DNA of 17,397 bases from Treponema sp. (GTDB lineage Bacteria > Spirochaetota > Spirochaetia > Treponematales > Breznakiellaceae), in assembly GCA_031288815.1 (NCBI GenBank), contig JAITQR010000071.1:1-17397 (forward strand), in the 5' to 3' direction. Below are positions 6,770 to 15,600 of this stretch, in pieces. The notes beneath the pieces were generated by a model. That model was not told the origin of the DNA, made no database searches, and worked only from the letters and a program-made list of their open reading frames with translations. Positions within the stretch are counted from its first letter, which is position 1, and each line of letters begins with the position of its first letter. The position numbers were made by a program, and so were the translations under genes.

Positions 6770-8210
6770 CTTTATTTTTTTACCGAAGATCTCTCCGGCC
6801 CTCCTGGCCCTGCGCGCCCTCCTCCTTGTCCCGGCGGCGTTGGTTTTATCCGGCTGTCCTGTCGCCAGTTTCGACTATCTGGATGTTTCCTGCTCAATTT
6901 CCGAGGGGGAGGCGTACTTCGCCGGGGATCATGTCCGGATAGGCTTTTCACAGGATCCCGACAAGGAAGACGCGGAACGGCAGATCGGGTTTTATGAAAA
7001 AGGCTCGGTGGCGGAAACGGTGTTCGCCTGGGAAGGGGCGAGCCTCCTGATCCGGCCAAAGAAACCCTGGCGGAGGGGACAGTCCTATTCCCTTTCCTTT
7101 GACGGGGATCTGCGGATGGAGCGGGGCGGGTCCTACGCGGTCAGGCTTTACCGGGCCTTCCTCTACGGCGAAGCGGATGACGCATTCGAACTGGTAAGTT
7201 CCTCCTTCGCGGAGGATACACTTACCCTGGTCTTCTCGAAACCGCCGCTTATCACCTCTTTTAACGAAAACTTTTTTCTCAGCCCCGGCGCGGAGTACCT
7301 GGCCGAATTTTCCCCCCATAGCGCCACGGTAAGGGTCAAGGCCCGGGACAGTTGGGGGCTGGATGTTTCCTACAGGTGGGAACTCGGAAACATGGTGAGC
7401 GCCGACGGCCGGCTTATGCGGAAGGAGTTTTCGGGGATCTTCCAGGGCCCCCGGGACACCGGTTTTCCCCGGCTGCTCGAGTCCTGCCCGGTGAGTTTCG
7501 ACAACCCGCCGGCCCTCTGGCACAGGGGCCTTTCCCTGGACGGCAATCTCCTGGAATGGCAGGGCATCGGTTTTGTTTTTTCCAAACCCATGGACGAGGC
7601 TTCGGTCAAAGGGGGAATCTCCTTTTTCCCCAGCCTGAAAGGCTACTTTGAACGGGAGGGGGAGGACCGGTTCATCTTTATCCCCGAGGAACCTTACCGG
7701 CTTGAACAGGAGTACCGGATCCTTGTGGCGGACACGGTGAAAGACCGGTTGGGACTTTCCCTTTTCGAGCCGGTACAGGTGTTTTTTACCGGGGCCGGCC
7801 GCTGCCTCACCGTGGATTCGCTTACCCTGGATGACGCCGGTGTAGCTCTGGTTCCCGGCGGGATCATACAGGAACACTACCTTGAGCCGGTAACGCCTCC
7901 CGCGCCTTTCCGCCTGCGGGCCAGCATCGATTTTTCCGCCGCCATCCCGCCTGAAAACCGGAAAGCGGCCCTGGACGCGGTATCCCTTTCGGTACTGTTC
8001 CCCCCATCGGCCCACAACCCGGCGCTGCTTGGCGCCCGCTGGTCAAACGGCGGCTCGCGGCTCTCCCTGGCCTGGGAGGATCTCTCCCAAAGCAGCGCCG
8101 CCGTCTCCAACTATTACCGGCTCGGTATTAGCGGTGGAACAAAGGGCCCGCAAAACGCCGCGGGAGAATATCTCAAGGAGGATCTATGGTTTCTGTTCTG
8201 CGCCAGGTAA
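6756..8210 (+). CDS. Lipoprotein with SbsA/Big_5-type Ig-like domains, operon gene 6
   Basis: A 484-residue exported lipoprotein. The hydrophobic segment ends in ALVLSGC, with lipidated Cys34. The mature part is all-beta and consists of about four units of the SbsA/Big_5 Ig-like type. The clearest is about 272-350: GFVFSKPMDEASV, then a predicted PEEPYRLEQEYRILVADTVKDR strand-turn block, then a VFFTG closing strand. Similar but weaker units lie at about 42-150, 152-255 and 375-484. Such domains mediate binding in cell-surface and periplasmic proteins, and no catalytic motif is visible. The start is TTG 6756, supported by GAAGGAG 6 bases upstream. The gene overlaps both neighbours (14 and 25 bases). 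Placing such a protein between adaptor and permeases is unusual for RND operons. Confidence 0.82.
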   Translation: MNTADFIFLPKISPALLALRALLLVPAALVLSGCPVASFDYLDVSCSISEGEAYFAGDHVRIGFSQDPDKEDAERQIGFYEKGSVAETVFAWEGASLLIRPKKPWRRGQSYSLSFDGDLRMERGGSYAVRLYRAFLYGEADDAFELVSSSFAEDTLTLVFSKPPLITSFNENFFLSPGAEYLAEFSPHSATVRVKARDSWGLDVSYRWELGNMVSADGRLMRKEFSGIFQGPRDTGFPRLLESCPVSFDNPPALWHRGLSLDGNLLEWQGIGFVFSKPMDEASVKGGISFFPSLKGYFEREGEDRFIFIPEEPYRLEQEYRILVADTVKDRLGLSLFEPVQVFFTGAGRCLTVDSLTLDDAGVALVPGGIIQEHYLEPVTPPAPFRLRASIDFSAAIPPENRKAALDAVSLSVLFPPSAHNPALLGARWSNGGSRLSLAWEDLSQSSAAVSNYYRLGISGGTKGPQNAAGEYLKEDLWFLFCAR

Positions 8211-9679
8211 AGTATTTTTTGGCCGGCCTGGCGATAATCGGCCTGGTTATCCGCTGCGGCTCCTGGCTGCTCCCGCCCCTGGAAGTGCTTTCGGTTTCCA
8301 CCCAGGGGGAACTGAGGATCGATTTTTCCGCCCCTCCCACGCCGGCGTCGATCCGGAAAGCCTTTTCCATGACCGAAGACGGGGTGGATCTGTTCGGGGA
8401 TTTTGAGTTTCAGGGCCGCCGGGTAATCTACCGTCCGGTGAACGGTCTCCGGGAAGGCCGGGAATATTTTGTCCTTATCGGAACCGGGGCGGAAGATGAA
8501 AAGGGCAACTCTCTGGAACGGGAATTCCGCTACCTGTTCCGTACCAAGGAGGATACGGAGGGCCCGCTGATCGTCTCGATTGAGCCGGCCGACGAAAGCG
8601 TCCTTACCCTGCCCCCGGAAACAATTTTTCTGCGCTTTTCGGAACCGGTGGATCCCCAGTCTTTCGGCGAGGCCCTGCGGATAAGCCCTTCGCTTGACCA
8701 TATCCTCCGCTGGGATACGGAGGGGACGGCGGTAAGTATCGTCCCCCTTAAGCCCCTGGACGAGGGAACCCGTTACACCCTTAGCCTTGGCACGGCCCTG
8801 CGGGACAGATCCCGGAACGCCATGCTTCTTCCCTACAGCGCCACTTTTCTCTACGGGCCGGATCGGGAAGCGCCGGTTTTCAGCCTGGAATGGGAAAATC
8901 CCTCGGGGCTCCGGGGCGGCCTGGAAGCGGAAAGCCTCAACCGGGGTATAGCGGGGGACGCGGAATTTTCCCTGGTCTTCAACAAGAAAGTCGCCGTCGA
9001 ATCGGTGCCCGGATTCCTGGAGATAAACCCCTCCCTGGGCATATCCTTTAGCCCGGATCTGAAAAACCGGGACCGGGGGAAAATCGGCTTTTCCCAGAAA
9101 CCGGAATGGAACAAACCCTACACGCTTATTGTCAAGCGGGGGATAGCGGACACCCTGGGGAACAAAACCCCGGCGGACATCACTTTTCCCCTGCTGTTTA
9201 ACCGGGGCGATTTCAAGCCTCCCGTCTTTGTCCGGGGCTTTCTGAAAAACAACAGTGTTTATGAAGCCATAGGCGGGGACAGCAACTTTACAACCATTAC
9301 CCTCGACGCCGTAAGTTTCCCCACCCAGACGGAAAAAGAAACGGAACTCTATCTTGTCTTTAAGGTTTCACAAGAGGCGGATCTGCTTTCCCTGGCAAGC
9401 GCCATGGGCAGCCTGTCCGTTTCCGTGTCCAACGGCTGCGCCTATATTTCCGTTAAAACCATGGATGTACTGAACCAGGCGGCCTATGCCGGAAGTCCGG
9501 TCTACGATCCCCTGGATTCGCCGGGGGCGGGGGAACGGTTCTGCGCCCTCCTGGTGGGAATTGAAATCGAAAACACTACCCATCAGGGGATGGTGACCAT
9601 CACCGTTGACGGGGATCTGGCGGACTCCCTGGGGAACATTTTGGGGGAAAGCGTCTCCATCATCTGGAACAAACAGTAA
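8186..9679 (+). CDS. Second SbsA/Big_5-type Ig-like protein, probable lipoprotein, operon gene 7
   Basis: A 497-residue exported protein of the same design as gene 6. The N-terminal hydrophobic stretch (9-22) ends in GLVIRC. Cys24 would be lipidated, but Arg directly before the Cys is unusual for a lipobox, so it could instead stay anchored by an uncleaved signal. Ig-like units: about 32-120 (RIDFSAPPTPASIRKAFS), 127-227 (best match, IFLRFSEPVDPQSFGEALRI then PLDEGTRYTLSL) and 230-345 (FSLVFNKKVAVESV then YTLIVKRGIADTLGNK). A more divergent C-terminal beta domain follows to 497. The start is ATG, with AAGGAGG 4 bases upstream. It overlaps gene 6 by 25 bases, and its stop shares one base with the next start (TAATG). 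Genes 6 and 7 look like diverged duplicates. Confidence 0.82.
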   Translation: MVSVLRQVKYFLAGLAIIGLVIRCGSWLLPPLEVLSVSTQGELRIDFSAPPTPASIRKAFSMTEDGVDLFGDFEFQGRRVIYRPVNGLREGREYFVLIGTGAEDEKGNSLEREFRYLFRTKEDTEGPLIVSIEPADESVLTLPPETIFLRFSEPVDPQSFGEALRISPSLDHILRWDTEGTAVSIVPLKPLDEGTRYTLSLGTALRDRSRNAMLLPYSATFLYGPDREAPVFSLEWENPSGLRGGLEAESLNRGIAGDAEFSLVFNKKVAVESVPGFLEINPSLGISFSPDLKNRDRGKIGFSQKPEWNKPYTLIVKRGIADTLGNKTPADITFPLLFNRGDFKPPVFVRGFLKNNSVYEAIGGDSNFTTITLDAVSFPTQTEKETELYLVFKVSQEADLLSLASAMGSLSVSVSNGCAYISVKTMDVLNQAAYAGSPVYDPLDSPGAGERFCALLVGIEIENTTHQGMVTITVDGDLADSLGNILGESVSIIWNKQ

Positions 9680-12630
9680 TGAAGAAGCTCATCGCGTTCT
9701 CGGTACGCCATCCGGTATCGGCGCTTTCCGCCCTAACGGCCCTGAGTCTCCTGGGGCTCCTCTGCGCCTTTATCATTCCGGTGGATTTTCTGCCGGCCAT
9801 AAGTTCCCGGAATCTCCTGGTAGCCGCCGAGTACCCGGGGGTTTCCGCCGGGGAGATGCGTTCCATGGTGACCATACCCCTGGAGGATACCTTTGCCTCC
9901 CTCAGGGGGCTCAAGTCTTCGTCATCGGTAAGCCGGGACGGTATTTCCCTGCTTTCCCTGGAACTCCACTGGGGAAGCGACATAGATCTGGCCCTGACGG
10001 AAAGCAGGGAACTTATCGACCTCTGCTACGAGACCCTTCCCTCGGGCTGCGCAAAACCCCGGGTGTTCCGGAACGATTCGGCCCGGACAGACGATATCAC
10101 CCTGATCCTCATACCCCTGGACGGGGATCTGCGTTACGGGCGGCATATCGCCGAGACGGACATCAAACCCCGGCTTCAGCGGCTTTCCGGAACCGCCTCG
10201 GTTTCCATCTCCGGGGGGGAGGAGGAGGAGATGCAGCTTCGTTTTCACCGGGCCGCCCTGGAATCCAGGGGGATCAGCCTGTCGGAGGCGGCGGAAATCG
10301 TGTCCGCCGCGAATTTTGAATACCCGGCGGGGACTATCCGGGAGGGGGAACGGGAGCGGGGAGTCAGGACGGCGGGACTCTGGAAAAGCCCGGAGGAGAT
10401 CGGAAACACTCCCCTGGTCTATAACGAGGGGGGTCTGGTCCGGGCGGGGGATCTGGCGGATCTGGTTCGAACCGGCAGGAGGAGGGAAGCCTTTTTCCTC
10501 TACAAGGGCATGGAGGCCGTCAGAATAGGAATCCGGAAAAAGGCGGGGGCAAGTCCCCTCCCCCTTTCCGCCGGGGTAAAGAGGGAAATCGAAACCCTCA
10601 AAAACCTGTACGGCAAGTGGTACGAATTTGAGATAAGTTCCAACACCGCCGATTCTGTCGTGGAATCCCTCTTGTCCCTCCTCTTTTCGGCTCTGGCGTC
10701 TATCCTTGCAGCCGGGGCGGTGGTATACCTGTTTTTCCGTTCGTTTAAGCTGTCCCTGCTTATCATGGGGATCATTCCCCTTTCGGCGCTGTTCGCGATC
10801 CTTGTTTTAAAGCTCTGCGGCCAAAGCCTCAACGTCATGTCCCTTTCGGGCATCTCCATGGGTATCGGCATGGTGATAGACGCCGGCGCCGTAACGGCGG
10901 AAAGTATCCGGAGGGAACTTGAAAGAGGAAGCGCCGAAACGACGGAGACCCTGGTCATACGCGGGGCGGAAGCCGTATCCCTGTCAAATTTCGCGTCCTC
11001 CCTCAGTACGGTCATCGTTTTCGCGCCGGTTTTTTTTATCGGGGGACTCCTGGGGGAACTCTTCAGCGGTATGGCCATAGGACTTATCGCGTCCATATCG
11101 GTCTCCTGCCTCCTCTCGTTTACCTACATCCCGGCCCTCTCGGTTTTTCTCTCCGGCCCGGCGGGGAGGGTTACCGATAATCCCTGGATAGCCCTGGCGG
11201 CGGAAAAATACGAAAAACTGTTGGCTTACCTGTTAAAGAAACCCCGTTACGCCTTTATCCCCCTGGCCCTCTGCCTGGCGGCCGGGCTTCCCTCCTTTTT
11301 TTTAATTGAACGCCGCCTCCTGCCGGAGCTTTCCTCAAAGATCCTGTCCTGGGAAATGGACTTTCCCCCGGACACGAACCTTGAGGCCCTGCGCCGCTGG
11401 GCTGTTGAAATATACCGGGATCTCCGGGAGGAACCCTGGATCAGGGAACTTGAAATCGCCGGGGGGCTTGAGCGCGGGGACTACCAAAGCCTTGCCCTGC
11501 TGGATGAAGGTTTTGAAAAACTCCGCCTTACCGCGAAACTCGGCATAAACTCCGAAAAGGGGCGGGAAAAGATCGCCGGCCTTTTCCGGAACGATTCTTA
11601 CCGGATCTCCTTCGGGAAATCCCGGGACATCCTCTCCCGGCTCCTGGATCTGAAAGGGGATTTAACGATCCTGCGGGCCGGAAGCCCGGAAGAGGCCAGG
11701 GCCAGGGCGGAAGCCCTGGCGGAGAGGGGCTTTTCCTTCGCCCCGGATGCCCTCCGCGGCGGGCCGGTGTTCAGCCCCGACCGGCTTGCCCTTTCCCGCT
11801 TTTCCCTAAGCGCCCGGTATACCGCCTCCGCGGCCAGGGACAGCCTGGAGGGGATATACGCCTCGTCCTACTACGAGGGAGGCCGGGAGATTCCCCTTTT
11901 GGTGAGGCTGCGGGACGAGGATATGAACTCCCTTGAGGATCTGGAAAACGTCCTTATTCCCGGGCCGGCGGAAAGCCGTATTCCCCTGCGGTTTTTAGGT
12001 TCCTTCGCCGAGGAAAGGGATGAAAAGGTACTGTTCCGCCACAACCGGCGGGACGCGAAAGAGATCCGGGGGCCGGGAATACTAAAGGGAGAGGGCCTTG
12101 ATCTGGTTTCCCCCGGCAGGGCGGATATTGACGAAATGACAAGAAACGGCCTCTTTCTCCTCATAGTCACCGGGGTTCTCCTCTACCTGAGCATGGGGGC
12201 CCAGTTTGAATCCCTTGCCGTACCTCTGGTGCTCCTCGTGGCCGTTCCCCCGGCCTGTTCCGGGGCCTTCCTCTCCCTCCTCCTTACCCGGCAGCCCCTG
12301 GACAGCAACAGCGTGATAGCCCTGATCACCCTCTTTGGCGTTTCGATAAACAATTCCATTCTCCTCTACGAATCCTGCGCCGGCAGGGACGGCAAGAAAC
12401 CGGAAAGCGGCGAAATAGCCGGGAACTGCGCGGGAAAACTGCGGGCCCTTCTGATAACCAACCTTACCACCCTTATCGCCCTCCTCCCCTTCGCCGCGGA
12501 TCCCCTGGGAATAAACGCCCAGGCGTCCCTGGCCACGGCGCTCATCGGGGGTCTTGGCTGTTCCCTGGTTCTGGTTCTTACGGTAGTGCCGGTATGTTTA
12601 CGCTACACCCTTCCCGGAGGCCGCCAATGA
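9679..12630 (+). CDS. RND-family inner-membrane permease, first of two
   Basis: A 983-residue RND (AcrB/HAE-like) transporter with the usual duplicated layout: TM1 about 12-34, periplasmic loop 35-325, TM2-TM6 about 327-490, TM7 about 523-543, periplasmic loop 544-820, TM8-TM12 about 821-975. TM1 is followed by VDFLPAIS, and the loop begins with the typical EYPGVSAGEM and TIPLEDT blocks. TM4 reads SMGIGMVIDAGAV, so D401 matches AcrB D407, while the second Asp (D408) is Ala, as in CusA-type pumps. TM10 reads GVSINNSILLYE, with N891 in place of AcrB K940. It is shorter than AcrB (1049 aa), mainly at the loops and C-terminus. The start is ATG in a TAATG overlap without a clear Shine-Dalgarno, so it is coupled to gene 7. 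Substrate unknown. Confidence 0.92.
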   Translation: MKKLIAFSVRHPVSALSALTALSLLGLLCAFIIPVDFLPAISSRNLLVAAEYPGVSAGEMRSMVTIPLEDTFASLRGLKSSSSVSRDGISLLSLELHWGSDIDLALTESRELIDLCYETLPSGCAKPRVFRNDSARTDDITLILIPLDGDLRYGRHIAETDIKPRLQRLSGTASVSISGGEEEEMQLRFHRAALESRGISLSEAAEIVSAANFEYPAGTIREGERERGVRTAGLWKSPEEIGNTPLVYNEGGLVRAGDLADLVRTGRRREAFFLYKGMEAVRIGIRKKAGASPLPLSAGVKREIETLKNLYGKWYEFEISSNTADSVVESLLSLLFSALASILAAGAVVYLFFRSFKLSLLIMGIIPLSALFAILVLKLCGQSLNVMSLSGISMGIGMVIDAGAVTAESIRRELERGSAETTETLVIRGAEAVSLSNFASSLSTVIVFAPVFFIGGLLGELFSGMAIGLIASISVSCLLSFTYIPALSVFLSGPAGRVTDNPWIALAAEKYEKLLAYLLKKPRYAFIPLALCLAAGLPSFFLIERRLLPELSSKILSWEMDFPPDTNLEALRRWAVEIYRDLREEPWIRELEIAGGLERGDYQSLALLDEGFEKLRLTAKLGINSEKGREKIAGLFRNDSYRISFGKSRDILSRLLDLKGDLTILRAGSPEEARARAEALAERGFSFAPDALRGGPVFSPDRLALSRFSLSARYTASAARDSLEGIYASSYYEGGREIPLLVRLRDEDMNSLEDLENVLIPGPAESRIPLRFLGSFAEERDEKVLFRHNRRDAKEIRGPGILKGEGLDLVSPGRADIDEMTRNGLFLLIVTGVLLYLSMGAQFESLAVPLVLLVAVPPACSGAFLSLLLTRQPLDSNSVIALITLFGVSINNSILLYESCAGRDGKKPESGEIAGNCAGKLRALLITNLTTLIALLPFAADPLGINAQASLATALIGGLGCSLVLVLTVVPVCLRYTLPGGRQ

Positions 12631-15600
12631 AAAAACGCCTCCCGGGCTTCCGGCTCCCGCGCCCCGCCGCGCCGGTCTTTGCCTTTGTCATGGTGTCCGT
12701 ACTCTGCGTCTATATTCTGAGGCAGGAGGAACTGGGGGAAGCCGGGGAGGGAAGATACCGGGTCTACAGCGTCCGTTTTGAGTACTTCGGAATGGATGAA
12801 ACGGAGATTGAGCGGCTCATTACCATTCCCCTGGAAGAAAAAATTTCCGGCCTGGGGGACATTTACGAGATCCGCTCGGTAAGCGAGTACGGAAAATCGG
12901 TAAGTTCCGTGTACTTCGATCGGAAAGCCGACGGAAAACGCCTCTACCTTGCCCTGAGGGACGCGGTAGACGCCCTGTACTCCACCCTTCCCGGGGCGGT
13001 ACAGAAACCCAGGATCTTTTCCGCCGAATCGGGCAAGCGGTCTTTCCTCAGCGCGGCGGTGTTCGCGCCGGGGGATCTTAACCGGGCCAGGGCATACGCG
13101 GAAGACCGGCTCAAAAGGGAACTGGAAAACCTGGACGGTATCGCCGAGGTCATTGTTTCAGGCGGAACCCAGAGGGAGATCCTCATAGAATTCGATCCGG
13201 AAAAAACCGCCGCCAGGGGAATAAACCCGGCGGTTCTGGGCGGGGTGGTACAGGACGCCAATATCCTCAGTCCCGGGGGAACCATCTACGGGAAGGAACG
13301 GAACAGGACCGTGGGGTTCAGAACCAGGCTGGGAACGCCGGCGGCGGGAACGCCCCAGGGGGGAGCGGCCAGCGATCCTTCCGGCGATACCGGCGATGCT
13401 TTTGAAGACGCTTTTCTTGGGGAACTCGAAAAACTGCCGGTTAAGGCCGGAGAAACCTTAAACACCCTGGATTACTTTGCCCGGATCGGAATCCAACCAA
13501 GGGAAAGGCGGGAGATCCTCAGGATAAACGGGGAGGAATGTGTGGGCGTTGATATTGTGGCCGCTTCTTCCGCGGACATCATCGCCCTTTCCCGGAAATG
13601 CGGAAAGATACTGGAGGGCCCGGTGGAGACCGGGACCGGGACGGGGGAAGGCGGGACGCCCGCCGTGTCGGTAACGATACTGCGGGACACCGGAAGATTC
13701 TTTGAATCGGCAATCCGGGGGGTGCGGAAGGCTATCCTCCAGAGCGTCCTGGCGGTGCTGCTCATCATCCCCCTGTTTTTCGGCCGGCCCAGAACCCTGG
13801 CCTTAATTCTGCTGTTCATCGGCGCGGATATCCTCTGGTCATTCGCGGTTCTCCACATCATTTCGGTCAAGCCGGACGAGAACCTGCTTTCCGGCATTTC
13901 AATATCCCTGGGGCTTATCGTAGACCCCTGCCTGGTCATGGCCTCCCTCGCGGAGCGGGAGAACAATCCGCTCCGCTACCGCGCCGCCGTCCCCGGCCTC
14001 CTGTGGGAGATCGCCGCCTCAACCCTCACCACCTTTCTGGTGATCCTGCCCCTCTGCTTCCTGGACTCCATCGTACCGGGAATCCGCAAGGTAGCCCTGG
14101 CGATCATGGCTATGCTCTGCAATTCCCTCGTGCTTTCGGTTTTCTTCTTCGCCGGTTTTCTGTTCCAGGAACAGGGGGAGCCCCTGCTGCCCCCAGGGTT
14201 TTTTCGCCGGACCCGGCGGCTTTACACCCGTCTCTCCTGGGGCTGCTGTCTTTTCAGCCTGGGCCGCCGGAGAACCATGGCCGGGATCTACGCCGGTTTG
14301 GCCGCCCTGTCCCCCGTTCTCTTCTTCGTTTCCGGGAAGAACGTCGGTCTTGACGTTCAGGATCAGGTACTCTACGGGTCGGTGGAATACGAAAGCGAAA
14401 AGTCAGGCGAATCGGTGGACAGGGATCTGGAGGATCTTTCGGATCTGATCCGGGAGAAAGAGGGGGTGCGTTACGTCCGCCTTGAAAGCAGGAAGGGACC
14501 CGGGGAATTGGAGATAGGTTTTGACGAAAAGAAAAGCGGCCGCGCGGATCTGGCCGCCGCCGTCGCCGCCCTGGCGCCCCGGGTGGGGAATGGTTTTCTC
14601 TACGTACCCGACGCGGAGGGCGCTAAGGCCGGAGGCGGGAGATACCCCGGAGGACCCAGGGTAAGGGAAATCGAGGTAGCCGCCGTGGGCGACGACGCCG
14701 GGATATGCAGGGAAATGGCGAAAAAGGGGGCCCGGGCCATGCAGACCATTCCCGGCTATGTCCAGGCGGTTCTCAACTTCAAGGAAGCCGAAGGGGTGGT
14801 AGAGCTGGTTCCCCACAGGGACAGCCTGGCAAGGAGCGGGCTTACGGTCCGGGACATGGCGAGGGACCTGCGCTGGACTGTGTTCGGCCCGGTGATTGAT
14901 AAGCGGGTACAGGGGGGAAGGGAGACGGACATCCGCCTGGTGGGAAGCGGGACGCGGAACGGTTCCCTTTCGCGGATTGCCAATCTCCCCGTCTCCTCTC
15001 CCGCCGGGGCGGTACGGCTTGAAACCCTGGGAAGCCTGCGGGAGAGGCCGGGGACAGGCAAAATATACCGCCGGGACGGCAGAAGGGCGGCTTACTTCAC
15101 CGTCCATCTCAGAGCCCCCAGTTCCAGCCAGGCCGCCGGGGCGGTAAAGAGGGCCCTGGCGGAATCCGCCGAAACCGGTTCCGGTGGGACGGACGGAATA
15201 GAACCGGCCCGGAAGGGCTACGGCTACCTCCTCTCCCGGGATCTGGAACTCCTGGAGGCCCAGTACGGAACCCTCTTTTTCGCCTTCCTGGGAAGCGGCG
15301 GGGGCATCTTCCTTGTTCTTCTCTGCCTCACGGAAAAGTGGAGAAGCGCCGTCCGTATCGCCTCAATTATTCCCGTCTCCTGCGCGGTTCCCCTCCTGGT
15401 AAGATTTCTCTCCGGAAAGCCCCTGGAGATGGGCGACATGGCGGCGCTGGTGGTGATAAGCGGCCTCAGCGTTAATAACGCCATCTACATCGAGGGGGCT
15501 CGGCTGAGGGCCGTTCATTTCCGGGTACGGGAAAAAATTCAGAGCATCCTTACCACATCCCTTACCGGAATAGCCGGGGCGGCGCCTCTTGCCCTCATGG

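Noticed and set aside
6948..8015. Long minus-strand open frame opposite the first Ig-like protein
   Set aside because: It is an antisense shadow: its composition follows the GC-rich complement, there is no recognisable domain, and the plus-strand frame has a lipobox and Ig-like motifs.
9606..10319. Plus-strand 237-codon frame over the start of the first permease
   Set aside because: The Pro/Gly/Arg-rich translation has no domain and conflicts with clear RND motifs in the other frame.
12594..12626. Upstream ATG for the second permease
   Set aside because: It lies inside TM12 coding of the first permease without a ribosome site, while ATG 12627 has GGAGG at 6 bases and an ATGA overlap.
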